55,162 nt of DNA, taken from positions 1 to 55,162 of the forward strand of contig CAZPMH010000014.1 of the NCBI GenBank assembly GCA_964587815.1. The letters are read 5' to 3'. The position numbers and the translations under genes were made by a program. Every line of letters begins with the position of its first letter. Position 1 is the stretch's first letter. The stretch is from UBA1672 sp964587815 (lineage in GTDB: Bacteria; Pseudomonadota; Alphaproteobacteria; Micavibrionales; Micavibrionaceae). This document shows positions 17,315 to 26,461 of the stretch, in pieces. The notes beneath the pieces are model-generated. The model did not search any database. It was not told the origin of the DNA and was given only the letters and a program-made list of their open reading frames with translations.

Positions 17315-17351
17315 AAAGCGCGCGATTGCTCTATCGGGCGCTTTATTTTTT
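17315..17351. terminator. Bidirectional terminator
   Basis: A 12-bp stem with one mismatch (AAAGCGCGCGAT / ATCGGGCGCTTT) and a 6-base loop is followed by ATTTTTT on the plus strand. On the minus strand it is followed by TTTTTATTTT. It lies between the convergent YidB-like and PfkB genes and should stop both. Confidence 0.8.
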
Positions 17352-17371
17352 GATCCATGTTAATCAGCATA

Positions 17372-18541
17372 TCAGCCGTGCTGTATCCCTTCATCAAGCC
17401 CGGGGTCAATCGGCTCATCATCATTGGCCGCTGAAATATCATCAAACAAGCCCGGCTCATTCTGCCGCTGATACGCCCTGATTTCTTCAACATCATCCTG
17501 AAACAAAGGATTGCCTTCAATATGCTCCAAAACATGATGCTCCCAGTCATTATTCGGATACTGAATGCGAATACTCGCCATCTCCGTCGCTTTATGCACG
17601 GCCGTTTCCATATCTTCACCGCGGGAAAGAAAGAACATCAACGCCCCGTCACGCGTATCACCCGCGCCACTCACGTTGATTGCATTCTCAACTGGCGTAA
17701 CAGGCACCTCACTCACCTGACCGTTATGCGCAACGCGAACAGGATCCGTTCCGTCCGACATAATAATCGTACGCGCGCGATATTCTTTTTGCTGTAATAA
17801 CTCAAACAATTTATCAGGGTCTTTCACACCATCTTCCATGCCCGGCACAACCGCATCCCCCGGCACAATCAGGATATCCGCTTTCGTCAACATACCGCGC
17901 AGCATCTCTGCATGCTCGGGGTCTTTCGGCCACGCCTTCAGGCCGTGGTCAACAATTGAGGTCAAGCCCTCTTGCTCACAGACATCGGACGCAATCGAAG
18001 ACAAATGCGGACGGGCAGGATCAATAAAAACAAGCCCTGAACCTGCAAGCTGCTTTGCTACAACCTGATTAACATCTGAAATAAAACCATCATTCGCAGC
18101 CTTAAAATGATCTGACATCATCACTGGCATTTGCTTAAAAATATGCCGTCCGCCCGAAAAGTTCGACACCATGCTTTTCGCAATGCCCGGCCCTGCCTGT
18201 CCGGCAGCCACATCAAAAACGTTAATTGATTCGCGCGCCAACAATTCGCGAGTCATCATCGCAACATGCTGATCTAACAAATGCTCACCAAATGTTTTAT
18301 ACCCCTGCTGTTCCGGCGGGTTTCCTGCACGCGTCAAGATGCTGGTTGAACCGAAATCTCCGTAAACGCGCGACAATGTTGTTGCCGCTCGCGCGACATT
18401 CGCCGACGCCCCGCCAAGCGCAACCCCCATACCGCCATCAGCAAAATCTTTGGTATCAACCAATTCTTTTACTTGTGCAGACGAGGCATATAAATCAAGG
18501 TTGATTTTACCGACAAAACTAAGGTTTCTGTTATTTTCCAT
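17372..18541 (-). CDS. PfkB-family carbohydrate/nucleoside kinase
   Basis: About 389-aa ribokinase-fold sugar or nucleoside kinase. Seen: the N-terminal GKINLDLY strand, the GGASANVARAATTLSR motif near residue 42, and the C-terminal anion hole NVSGAGDTRDGAL (GAGD at about 291-294, with the catalytic Asp). The DTRDGA variation of the usual DxFxAG pattern is unusual, and the substrate cannot be assigned. The frame is open to GTG 18544, but ATG 18541 with AGAGAGGG 9 bases upstream is preferred. It is divergent from xthA. Confidence 0.8.
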   Translation of the reverse strand: MENNRNLSFVGKINLDLYASSAQVKELVDTKDFADGGMGVALGGASANVARAATTLSRVYGDFGSTSILTRAGNPPEQQGYKTFGEHLLDQHVAMMTRELLARESINVFDVAAGQAGPGIAKSMVSNFSGGRHIFKQMPVMMSDHFKAANDGFISDVNQVVAKQLAGSGLVFIDPARPHLSSIASDVCEQEGLTSIVDHGLKAWPKDPEHAEMLRGMLTKADILIVPGDAVVPGMEDGVKDPDKLFELLQQKEYRARTIIMSDGTDPVRVAHNGQVSEVPVTPVENAINVSGAGDTRDGALMFFLSRGEDMETAVHKATEMASIRIQYPNNDWEHHVLEHIEGNPLFQDDVEEIRAYQRQNEPGLFDDISAANDDEPIDPGLDEGIQHG

Positions 18542-18666
18542 CACGCGCGACCCTCTCTTATTTTTTTACGTAAATAAAGTACCAAGACACACGCGTAAAA
18601 CACAAATGAAAAATATTTTGCAGCGAAGCATTTGCACGAAATTATAAACCTGATATCGTCCCTCCC

Positions 18667-19434
18667 ATGAAACTAACCTCTTGGAATGTCAACTCAATTA
18701 AAGCCCGCGGCGACCATGTCTTGCGGTACTTAAAAGACGAATCACCCGACATCCTGATGATACAGGAACTCAAAGGCGAAGACTTCCCCGCCGAGAAATT
18801 TAAAGAAATCGGATACCACGCCGAAGCTGTCGGACAAAAGGCCTATAATGGCGTTGCCATGCTGTCGAAAGAACCGCTGGATATCATCGCAACCGCTCTG
18901 GAAGGGGACGAAAGTGACGAACAAGCCCGCTACATCGAAGCCAAACACGGCGATACACACATCATCAACATCTACCTGCCAAACGGCAACCCCGCTCCCG
19001 GGCCGAAATATGAGTATAAGCTGGCATGGATGGAGCGCCTTTATAAACGCCTGAATTCGCTCATAAAATCAGATACAACCTTCGTCATCGGCGGCGATTT
19101 TAACGTCATCCCCGAAGATAAAGACTGCCACAGCCCGTCAGATTGGCGCGGCGACGCCCTGTTCCGTGATGAAACACACAAAGCCTGGCGTAGATTGCTA
19201 AATCTCGGCCTCACTGACGCGTTCCGCGTGAACAACACACTCGAAAAACAATACACATTCTGGGATTATCAGGCCGGCGCATGGCAAAAAGACAATGGTA
19301 TTCGCATTGATCATTTCCTGCTCTCTCCGACGCTAGCCGATAAAATCCAAGGTTGTAAAATCAACAAAACACCAAGAAACTGGGAAAAACCATCAGACCA
19401 CACACCCATCGAAATTACGCTGAGTAAAATCTGA
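18667..19434 (+). CDS. xthA: Exodeoxyribonuclease III
   Basis: 255-aa AP endonuclease and 3'-exonuclease of base excision repair. All core motifs are present: SWNVNSIKAR, QELKGED (metal Glu), NGVAMLSK, YLPNG, GGDFNVIPEDKD (catalytic Asp/Asn), RIDHFLLS and the C-terminal SDHTPIEI His. Length is normal. Monocistronic. Confidence 0.95.
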   Translation: MKLTSWNVNSIKARGDHVLRYLKDESPDILMIQELKGEDFPAEKFKEIGYHAEAVGQKAYNGVAMLSKEPLDIIATALEGDESDEQARYIEAKHGDTHIINIYLPNGNPAPGPKYEYKLAWMERLYKRLNSLIKSDTTFVIGGDFNVIPEDKDCHSPSDWRGDALFRDETHKAWRRLLNLGLTDAFRVNNTLEKQYTFWDYQAGAWQKDNGIRIDHFLLSPTLADKIQGCKINKTPRNWEKPSDHTPIEITLSKI

Positions 19435-19612
19435 AATCAAAATGTAAAGTTTATTTGTGCCCCGCAACATAAAAAGTCGTGGACGAGTGCATAAAAATCC
19501 TTTACGCCAAATGCTTCTGAGTGGTCTGCGTGTTATTGTGTCTGTGTAAGCGTACTGAGTATTTTCTGAGTGCAGGGATCGTATTTCTTATTAGCAGGGT
19601 ATCGAGTAAACT

Positions 19613-20578
19613 ATGAAAATCAAAAAATATATCACGCCTTTATCTGTAAAGGCCGGCCTTTTGGCACTTGTTTCTCTTGGCGGCTGTATCGCAACGACGC
19701 TGCCCTATATGCGCACTGAAACAGCGCAACGCCTTGCTGCGCCTGCATGGATGGTGCAACGTGAAATTGCCGCCCTTCCCTTTTCCTTGAAAAGCTATGA
19801 GCGTATCCACGATAAAGGCGGCGTTGCCAATATCTACATCGAAGGCAACGGCCCTGAAGACGTATCATCTTGGGCAATAAACCCCACCCCCGCAAACCCG
19901 ACCGCGTTACACCTCGCCACAAAAGACAATGCGGAAAACGTTATTTACATTGCGCGCCCGTGCCAATTCACCGGCCTGGTTGAGCGCGACAAGAACTGCC
20001 CGCCGAAATACTGGAAAGACGCACGCTACAGCCGTGAGGTCATCGATGCCTACAACAGCGCGCTGGATATACTGAAAAAGCGCCACAGGTTAAGAACCTT
20101 CAACCTGATCGGCTACGAAGGCGGCGGCGCTATTGCAACCATCTTGGCGGCAGAACGCACCGACATTGTGACACTGCGAACCATTAACGGTATGCTTGAT
20201 CACAGGACCTACAACACAATCAACCAGAACGCACACTTCACAGAATCCCTAAACCCTGTCGATTTTGCAAGTAATCTGGAAAACATCGCACAAACACACA
20301 TGATTGGCGCGCAAAATAAAAACGGCATCTCAGCCGTCACCAGCAAATATTTGCAAGCCCTACCCCCATCAAAATGTGTCCGCGCACAAATTGTTCAAGA
20401 AGCAGGAACCAGAGATGGCTGGGTCGATAAATGGCCGCAACTGCTCAAACTCCCCGTGGATTGCTTAAACGATGTTGGCATCTACACGCCCATATCTGCG
20501 GAAGATATTCCCGCCGATCCAAACAAGAAAGAGCCTGTACCGCTTAAGCTGATCAAGCAAAAGCCTGAAAAGCCGTAA
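19613..20578 (+). CDS. Lipoprotein with alpha/beta-hydrolase fold lacking the nucleophile Ser
   Basis: 321 aa. A Lys-rich start, a hydrophobic core and LVSLGGC give a lipobox with Cys at about residue 25, so it is probably outer- or inner-membrane anchored and periplasmic. The body resembles an alpha/beta hydrolase: VIYIARPCQF, then the nucleophile-elbow region LIGYEGGGAIATILAAERTD. In relatives the elbow reads GYSGGGA; here the Ser position is Glu (codon GAA, residue 169), two or more base changes from any Ser codon. A late Asp (RDGWVDKW) and a possible His are present. It may be a non-catalytic member or use different chemistry. It starts a run of three exported proteins (this, an NTF2-like protein, a Tat SDR). 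Confidence 0.7.
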   Translation: MKIKKYITPLSVKAGLLALVSLGGCIATTLPYMRTETAQRLAAPAWMVQREIAALPFSLKSYERIHDKGGVANIYIEGNGPEDVSSWAINPTPANPTALHLATKDNAENVIYIARPCQFTGLVERDKNCPPKYWKDARYSREVIDAYNSALDILKKRHRLRTFNLIGYEGGGAIATILAAERTDIVTLRTINGMLDHRTYNTINQNAHFTESLNPVDFASNLENIAQTHMIGAQNKNGISAVTSKYLQALPPSKCVRAQIVQEAGTRDGWVDKWPQLLKLPVDCLNDVGIYTPISAEDIPADPNKKEPVPLKLIKQKPEKP

Positions 20579-20604
20579 AAACAAAACCGTTTTTAAAATT
20601 GATT

Positions 20605-20633
20605 TTTACACACAAAAACCTGTACGCTAATAT
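20605..20633 (+). promoter_or_regulatory. Sigma70-like promoter for the NTF2-like gene
   Basis: TTTACA and TAATAT boxes separated by 17 bases, 38 bases before the ATG at 20672, in the 93-base gap after the lipoprotein gene. Close to consensus. Confidence 0.55.
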
Positions 20634-20671
20634 AGTTAAGACTATTAGCGTTGAAATAAGGATATCGTTCA

Positions 20672-21199
20672 ATGAAAAAATTAATCGCAACTCTTGTTAT
20701 TTTGGTTGGCGCCGCGGCCTTGACTCCGGTCATTGCATCACAACCGAAAACCTCAGAAACAAACAAGGTCACAAAAGAAGATGTTCGCAAATTCTTCCAT
20801 GAGTGGCAGGAAAGTTTGACCTCAGGTGACTACGACCACGCGATTGAAATGATCAACCTGAACATGGCCAAAGATTTTCAACATATCGACGATGATGAAG
20901 TAACCTTTGACAAACAAGGCTTTATCAACAACATCGAAGACTTGAAAAATAAAGGCATGGTCACAAAAATCGGTGTCGACGTTCTCCAAATCCATCAGGA
21001 AGAAGGCATCATCACGGCGAACATTGACGTTAAACAAAGCTTTTACAAGAAAAACGAGGAAACAGGCGAACTCACCGAAGTGGAAAACGACTACATGCAC
21101 CTCAACTGCACAGACTCTCTTCGCTTGGTTGATGACGGTGAACGTTTTGAATTGTTTCAATGCAAATGTAATGTTCTGGCAGTCGGCAGAGAAAACTAA
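20672..21199 (+). CDS. Exported small protein, possibly NTF2/SnoaL-like
   Basis: 175 aa. A Sec signal peptide (MKKLIATLVILVGAAALTP, cleavage near IAS at about 23) precedes a domain beginning VRKFFHEWQESLTSGDYDHAIEMI. This helix followed by F-x-x-H and later strands (TANIDVKQSF, DSLRLV, ERFELFQCKC) fits the cone-shaped NTF2 fold, often used for ligand binding. Three cysteines near the end could form disulfides. It has its own promoter and a good ribosome site (AAGGA). It is followed within about 20 bases by the Tat SDR, so the two may be co-transcribed. Function unknown. Confidence 0.65.
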   Translation: MKKLIATLVILVGAAALTPVIASQPKTSETNKVTKEDVRKFFHEWQESLTSGDYDHAIEMINLNMAKDFQHIDDDEVTFDKQGFINNIEDLKNKGMVTKIGVDVLQIHQEEGIITANIDVKQSFYKKNEETGELTEVENDYMHLNCTDSLRLVDDGERFELFQCKCNVLAVGREN

Positions 21200-21217
21200 T
21201 CTCCCTTGGCGGCAGAC

Positions 21218-22231
21218 ATGAGCGATGACGATAAAAAGTCAAAACATCCTGAAGAAATAGAAAAAGCCAAAATCGGCCAAGACAAAGCCTCGCGTCGAGA
21301 TTTCATCAAAAACGCAGGCTCCGTTGCCCTTGGCGGCGCGGCTATGCTCAGCGCCCCTGCTCTAGCTTCATCCCTGTCATCCGCCCCACAAGACAGCACA
21401 CCTAAACTCGCGGGAAAAACAGCCCTCATCACGGGTGCGGCTCGCGGTATTGGCCGCGCCATCGCTCTTCGATATGCACAAGACGGTGCAAACGTCGCAT
21501 TATTGGACATTGCCGACCCGAAAGGCCTCAGCGCCATCAAATACCCGCTTGGCTCAAGCGAAGAATTAAATGAAACCGCGCAAAAAGCAAAAGAACTCGG
21601 TGTAAACGTTCTGCCTATCGTCGCAGACGTCCGTGACTTAAACACGATGAAAAAGGCCATCTTCAACGCCTACGACAAATTAGGCAGCCTTGATATCATC
21701 GTGGCCAATGCAGGCGTCGCGGCAACACAGCGCTTCGAAGACCAATCCGCAGAGATGATGCAACAAATCATGGATGTCAACATTATCGGCGTTGCCAACA
21801 CAATCATACCGGCAATTCCTCATTTGGAAAAAAGCCCCGAAGGCGGGCGCATCATTGCAATCAGCTCCATCTCTGGCCGCCGCGGCATCGCAGGCACAGC
21901 CGCCTACAACGCAAGCAAATGGGCTGTAACAGGCATGATAAAAACACTTGCCCTCGAGCTCGGGCCCATGAGCATCACAGCCAACTGCATCGCCCCAACC
22001 GCCGTCAGAACAACCTTACTGACCAATGCCGTAACAGGCAGCGCAACAGAAGAAGCGAATGCGGGAACGTTAAACGCGATTATGGAAGAATTTCACAGTC
22101 TGCCTGTTGGCATGCTTGAACCCGAAGAAATCGCCAACGCCGCGGCATTCCTCGCGGGCGATCAGGCGCGCTACGTCTCTGGCATGACGTTAGATGTAAA
22201 CGCAGGAATTTCAGGCGAGATTACTGGCTAA
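21218..22231 (+). CDS. Tat-exported short-chain dehydrogenase/reductase
   Basis: About 337 aa. The N-terminus has a twin-arginine signal: ASRRDFIKNAG near residues 23-33, then a mild hydrophobic stretch ending APALASS at about 50. The rest is a classical SDR: TGAARGIG cofactor motif, an N-A-G motif (IVANAGVA), the catalytic Ser in IAISSISG, and YNASK with the Tyr/Lys pair. The C-terminus has the usual SGMTLDVNAG. The frame is open to TTG 21206, but ATG 21218 is the more likely start. An exported SDR would have to fold with its NAD(P) in the cytoplasm, which matches Tat use. Substrate unknown. Confidence 0.85.
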   Translation: MSDDDKKSKHPEEIEKAKIGQDKASRRDFIKNAGSVALGGAAMLSAPALASSLSSAPQDSTPKLAGKTALITGAARGIGRAIALRYAQDGANVALLDIADPKGLSAIKYPLGSSEELNETAQKAKELGVNVLPIVADVRDLNTMKKAIFNAYDKLGSLDIIVANAGVAATQRFEDQSAEMMQQIMDVNIIGVANTIIPAIPHLEKSPEGGRIIAISSISGRRGIAGTAAYNASKWAVTGMIKTLALELGPMSITANCIAPTAVRTTLLTNAVTGSATEEANAGTLNAIMEEFHSLPVGMLEPEEIANAAAFLAGDQARYVSGMTLDVNAGISGEITG

Positions 22232-22241
22232 TTTCTAACAA

Positions 22242-22955
22242 CTAATCCTTCACAGAAGCAAGAACCAGCTTAATCGCTTCATCACATTGCGCATGAATGG
22301 GATTGAGAATTGGAATATCAGTCACATCACCTGTAATAACAAGCGGCAATTCCGTACAACCAAGAATAACCGCATCGTTATCCGAATAACGGCTCAACAT
22401 CTCCTTAAACCGCGCCTGACACTCGGCCGTATAATCACCATCTAAATTCCCTGCAGATATCTCGGTTTGCATGTCCTGAATAGAAATGCGGTCAGTTTCA
22501 TTAGGAACTTCAACGTCTAAGCCAAAAAACTTCAACCGATCTTTAAAAAAACCATCTTCCATTGTAAATTTCGTACCAAGCAGAAGAACACGCTTGGCCT
22601 TCATATCCATAGCTTTTTTCGCCGTCGCCACAACCAAGTGGATAAGCTGCGCACTCAACGCGACCGCCTGATCTTCAACCAAAAGATCATACCCTTTGTG
22701 TAACGTATTGTTACAAATAAGAATACAGTCAGGCTCCATTTCATCCAAACGCTTCAATTCCGCCCCCAAAAGCGCGGGGATATCATCCCACCCGTCAGGA
22801 TAATGTGACTTAATTTCATGATAATCGATGGAATACAGAATGATCCGCGCGCTGTGATGCCCGCCGAGAACATGAGAAATGCGTTCATTTAAATACTGAT
22901 AATAAAGCGGTGTCGAAGGCCAGCTTGTGCCACCTAAAAGACCAATCGTTTTCAT
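22242..22955 (-). CDS. Aspartate/glutamate racemase family protein
   Basis: 237 aa, cofactor-independent amino-acid racemase fold. Seen: the N-terminal GLLGGTSWPST motif, the first catalytic Cys in ILICNNT and the second in VILGCTELPLV, spaced as in the family. GAGG lies 5 bases before the ATG. YgeA-like broad-specificity racemase is the closest guess; D-amino acids would feed peptidoglycan, but the substrate is not determined. It converges on the SDR gene with 10 bases between the stops. Confidence 0.85.
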   Translation of the reverse strand: MKTIGLLGGTSWPSTPLYYQYLNERISHVLGGHHSARIILYSIDYHEIKSHYPDGWDDIPALLGAELKRLDEMEPDCILICNNTLHKGYDLLVEDQAVALSAQLIHLVVATAKKAMDMKAKRVLLLGTKFTMEDGFFKDRLKFFGLDVEVPNETDRISIQDMQTEISAGNLDGDYTAECQARFKEMLSRYSDNDAVILGCTELPLVITGDVTDIPILNPIHAQCDEAIKLVLASVKD

Positions 22956-23031
22956 GGAAACCTCATTGCTGTTCTCGCGTTAAACCACACCAAAAACATA
23001 ACACGCAAAGCACACACACCCAACACCAAGA

Positions 23032-24990
23032 TTAGCTGAGCGTGTTTCCATCATCATCATCAGGCAAAGGCGCAGCCAATGCCATATCGTCCTCACTATC
23101 TGCTACGAACGGGCGCTCGACCTCATCAACCTCGAAATCATATTCCTGAGGATCTTGACGTTGGTTCGGGAAAGACTGCCAATCAAAACCTGGCACAATG
23201 TCTTTATCCGCCCCAAGGTTGCCGGCAAAAATCTTTGAATATGAAGAGGCTTTTCTTGCATCCGTGCGGCTTGCACCAACATTTTCCATCGCCTCACGCG
23301 CGTCAGAAACCTGCTGCGCTATACGCTCGCGCAACTGATCGGCATACCCATCAAGCGGCACATCACCATAGAACCCGGCCTCAACGCGCGTTACCTCAAC
23401 CGCGTCATACGCCGCACCAAACATGTACGGCGCCGCGCTATGCATAATGCCGCCTTCCTGCTGATCTCTCAGAAGATAGCGCGGCTCTTGCGGCTCTTTT
23501 ACACCCAAAACAAGATTAAGACCCGGCCCGCCCGAACTGGCCACAATAGCAACATCGTCATCTGTTGGGTTTTCAATGCCTTTATCAATCAGCGTTTGGC
23601 GTGCCTGCGGCAATGCCTCGCCTGTATTCTCAATTGGCTCCACTTGAACAGGAGCGTCTAAACCGTAAAATTTCAAAGCCTGCGCCTGAACATCCGGATC
23701 AACTGTCTCAGACACCTTTCCCAGCTTACCCGACAAATATTGATACGCTGTCGGCGTATTGATCGCCAATTTACCACCATGCATAACGGTAGAAGCAGCA
23801 ACAACATCTTGCATCATCTCAAATGGCGTAACATTTGTGGGATAGCCCAGCGCTCCGCGAATATCGGCCTTTTGTTCATAAATCGCACGACGCACCGTCG
23901 GCCAATCCTCCGTGCCCAACGTTTGCTGAACGCCCTTAATAATATCCATATCTTTAAGCGCGCCAATCGCGCCGCCAGCGGAGCCTGCACGTTCTGCAAT
24001 CGCCAACTCTTCAGGCTGGAACGGCATCTCGGTTTTCGAATAAGCGGCACGAATGCGCAATTGTGTTGGACGATCCTGCTCCATCGCCGCTAAATTAACC
24101 CCCACAGGCATACGTGATTTAACTGAATCGCCTGAATTCTGCATCGCGTGCAACAATGTACCGAGCTTCATCTGCGCCGTACCACCGCCCATAGGGTCAG
24201 GTAAGACATCAACACCGACAACACCCGCTTCAATCGCGACCAAATAATTCTCTAGCGCATGACCATATGTATCATGCACATGCAAATGCACGTCCTCGTC
24301 AAAACGCTCATTAAGCCCTTCAATCAAAGCGCCCGTAAAATCAGGACGCAAAACACCGTTCGCATTTTTAACGTAAAGGCCCACATGCCCTGTCTTTACA
24401 AGCTCCTCAGCATGACGATACAAACCGTCCAGTATTTCAGACTGTCGCGCAAGTGTATCGGGGTTTTCCTGCACGCAAATACCACCTTGCACTTCCGTTT
24501 TTAAACCCTCCTCATCGCGCAAACGATTAACGATCAGCGGCACGCCGCGCATCATGTTAATATCGTTATTGCCATGAAAATTCTGCCAGCGATTAACGCC
24601 CATTCTGGAATAACGCGAAACAATGTAATCAAGCGTATCAGGCTTTTGCCGATCATAATTCAAACCGGACTCACCGCGAATAAGCGCCGTTTGCGTTTGC
24701 CCCGAAAAATGATCAAGAATTTTCTGATTAAATTCAAACGGATTCCAACCTTTCTTCACGGGTAAGTCGTGGAACGTACCGCCCGTGGTTTGAAAGGATG
24801 CCACACCATAATCCGCCGCATTCGCATAACACGCCACAATATCCGCAGCAGGAACGTTCGTCCCCTGATTAGACTGAAACCCGTCACGCGCAGTGATGTT
24901 AATTTCAAGCGGCTTATGCCCTGAAGAATTCGTACTTTTGGAAAAATCATCCCCTGCAGCAGGCTTTCCACCTGACGGATCACGCAACAT
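23032..24990 (-). CDS. Pyruvate/oxaloacetate carboxyltransferase-domain protein
   Basis: 652 aa. A TIM-barrel carboxyltransferase (HMGL-like plus PYC/OADA domain) spans about 25-460. Seen: TARDGFQS (metal Asp), LYVKNANGVL with the carboxylated-Lys position, and HVHDTYGHALENY with the metal His residues. Conserved relatives have K-D after the lysine; here it is K-N. Unlike OadA or pyruvate carboxylase there is no C-terminal biotinyl domain (no MKM motif). The last 190 residues are acidic and not recognised, and no biotin carrier gene is adjacent. It is therefore an orphan carboxyltransferase of unknown substrate, or works with a distant carrier. AAGGGTGAG precedes the ATG. Confidence 0.8.
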   Translation of the reverse strand: MLRDPSGGKPAAGDDFSKSTNSSGHKPLEINITARDGFQSNQGTNVPAADIVACYANAADYGVASFQTTGGTFHDLPVKKGWNPFEFNQKILDHFSGQTQTALIRGESGLNYDRQKPDTLDYIVSRYSRMGVNRWQNFHGNNDINMMRGVPLIVNRLRDEEGLKTEVQGGICVQENPDTLARQSEILDGLYRHAEELVKTGHVGLYVKNANGVLRPDFTGALIEGLNERFDEDVHLHVHDTYGHALENYLVAIEAGVVGVDVLPDPMGGGTAQMKLGTLLHAMQNSGDSVKSRMPVGVNLAAMEQDRPTQLRIRAAYSKTEMPFQPEELAIAERAGSAGGAIGALKDMDIIKGVQQTLGTEDWPTVRRAIYEQKADIRGALGYPTNVTPFEMMQDVVAASTVMHGGKLAINTPTAYQYLSGKLGKVSETVDPDVQAQALKFYGLDAPVQVEPIENTGEALPQARQTLIDKGIENPTDDDVAIVASSGGPGLNLVLGVKEPQEPRYLLRDQQEGGIMHSAAPYMFGAAYDAVEVTRVEAGFYGDVPLDGYADQLRERIAQQVSDAREAMENVGASRTDARKASSYSKIFAGNLGADKDIVPGFDWQSFPNQRQDPQEYDFEVDEVERPFVADSEDDMALAAPLPDDDDGNTLS

Positions 24991-25081
24991 AGTCTCACCC
25001 TTAATTGATTTATGGTAATAATATTAGTGATTGAAAATACAAGACTGAGGTTAATAACGTCAATATTTTATCAAAAAACAT

Positions 25082-25882
25082 TTACTGCACTGCAGAAAAC
25101 ACCTTCTTTAGCAATTCCGTCGACCGTTTGGCCGGATTTTCACGGATCGCCTGCTCCTCTTGCGCGACATAGAAAAAGATACCGTCAAGCGCGCGATCAA
25201 CAACATAACTTTGCAAATCGGCCTTCACATCAGGAACAAACGGAACCTGAGCATACTGCCCGATTGCCGCATCATACGCCCTGATCGCACCCGCCTCGGC
25301 CAGTGCGTTATTCACAATCGGCGCCATCTCTCGCTGTAAGCCAGGACCCATCGTACGCCGCAAATACTGCGTCGCGGCATCATTCGGCCCCGTTAAAATA
25401 GCACGCGCATCAGCAAACGTCATTTGTGAAATCGCCTGCATAAACAAGGCCTTAGCTTTTGGTGTTGCCGTCTCCGCCGCGCGGTTCAATCGCAATTCCA
25501 AATCCTCGGTCAGGCTGTTCATGCCCACCTTGGACAAAACAGAGTCGACCTTAGCCAAGGTTGAAGGCAACGGAATACGAATCTGCGGATCATAGTTAAA
25601 ACCATTCGCGCGCCCCAATTGTGATACGACACGACCTGTTCCAACCGACAAAGCCTCCTTAAGCCCTTGATTAATCTCAAGAGCTGACAAATCCGATAAA
25701 GATGTTTGCCCGCCGAACAGCCCACCTAATGCAGATCCTAAATCATTCGTCGACACACCAACACTGCCGAAAACACCGCTGGATGAGCCGCCCCCTGCCC
25801 CAACAGACGTAACGCACCCGCCAAGAAAAGCGGATGCGCCCAAAGCCAAAATTAATGATTTAAATGGCCTATTCTCTCTCAT
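25082..25882 (-). CDS. DUF4197 lipoprotein
   Basis: 266 aa. A signal peptide with lipobox FLGGC (Cys about 23) is followed by a Gly/Ser linker and a DUF4197 domain. Typical family segments are GLKEALSVGT, DPQIRIPLP, FMQAISQMTFADA and YLRRTM, plus a C-terminal LDGIFFYVAQEEQAIRENP. Periplasmic, membrane-anchored; function of the family is unknown. It begins 5 bases after the CBS gene, so the two form an operon. Confidence 0.88.
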   Translation of the reverse strand: MRENRPFKSLILALGASAFLGGCVTSVGAGGGSSSGVFGSVGVSTNDLGSALGGLFGGQTSLSDLSALEINQGLKEALSVGTGRVVSQLGRANGFNYDPQIRIPLPSTLAKVDSVLSKVGMNSLTEDLELRLNRAAETATPKAKALFMQAISQMTFADARAILTGPNDAATQYLRRTMGPGLQREMAPIVNNALAEAGAIRAYDAAIGQYAQVPFVPDVKADLQSYVVDRALDGIFFYVAQEEQAIRENPAKRSTELLKKVFSAVQ

Positions 25883-25887
25883 AAGAC

Positions 25888-26322
25888 TTATGCAGCCTTC
25901 TGATTTTGTTGTAATTCAGATGTAATCCCCTGAATCGCTTCACCGGTTTGCTGAGCCTGCGCTTGCGCAAGGTCACCCGTTGAAACAATACCGGTCAAAC
26001 GCTTATCACGATTTACAACCGGCAGGCGACGAACTTTAATGTCAGACATATTCTGGCAAATCTCGTCAACGCTCTGATCTTCAAAGCAATAATACATCTT
26101 CTGCGTCATCACATCACGCACCTGCGCCTGCTGAACATCCATGTTGCCAATCAAGCCACGTGTGACCAAATCACGGTCGGTGATCGCACCGATCAGCTTG
26201 TCATTCTCTCCAACGGGGATAAAACCGATATCCTTATCCTTCATCATCTGCGCGGCCTGCTGCAAGTTTGCGTCAGGCGCAATCCAATCACATTGTGGTG
26301 TCATTACATCTTTAATCTGCAT
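25888..26322 (-). CDS. Two-CBS-domain protein
   Basis: 144 aa made of two CBS modules (about 1-65 and 70-130), each with the D-V-M-T start and the G-x-x-T-D/G-R-D-L end (ITDRDLVTR; IVSTGDLAQ). CBS pairs bind adenine nucleotides and act as energy sensors. A strong ribosome site (AAGGAGAG) precedes the ATG. It lies upstream of a DUF4197 lipoprotein in the same operon, an odd pairing with no obvious shared role. Confidence 0.9.
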   Translation of the reverse strand: MQIKDVMTPQCDWIAPDANLQQAAQMMKDKDIGFIPVGENDKLIGAITDRDLVTRGLIGNMDVQQAQVRDVMTQKMYYCFEDQSVDEICQNMSDIKVRRLPVVNRDKRLTGIVSTGDLAQAQAQQTGEAIQGITSELQQNQKAA

Positions 26323-26397
26323 GTCTTCTCTCCTTTTTTATTTTTGAAATCCCATTGATAATGGAGCGTGAACCGACCAAGCGCAAGGAAATTATCA

Positions 26398-26426
26398 TTG
26401 TCGTTTTCCGTAAGAATAACTATTCT
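26398..26426 (+). promoter_or_regulatory. Possible promoter for the 198-aa gene
   Basis: TTGTCG and TATTCT boxes with a 17-base spacer, 35 bases before the ATG at 26462. Both boxes have mismatches to consensus. Confidence 0.4.
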
Positions 26427-26461
26427 ATTATTGAAAGAAAATATTGGCTGGATTCATAAAA

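Noticed and set aside
20575..20600. A/T-only hairpin after the pseudo-hydrolase gene
   Set aside because: The stem TAAAAAC/GTTTTTA is too weak to call a terminator.
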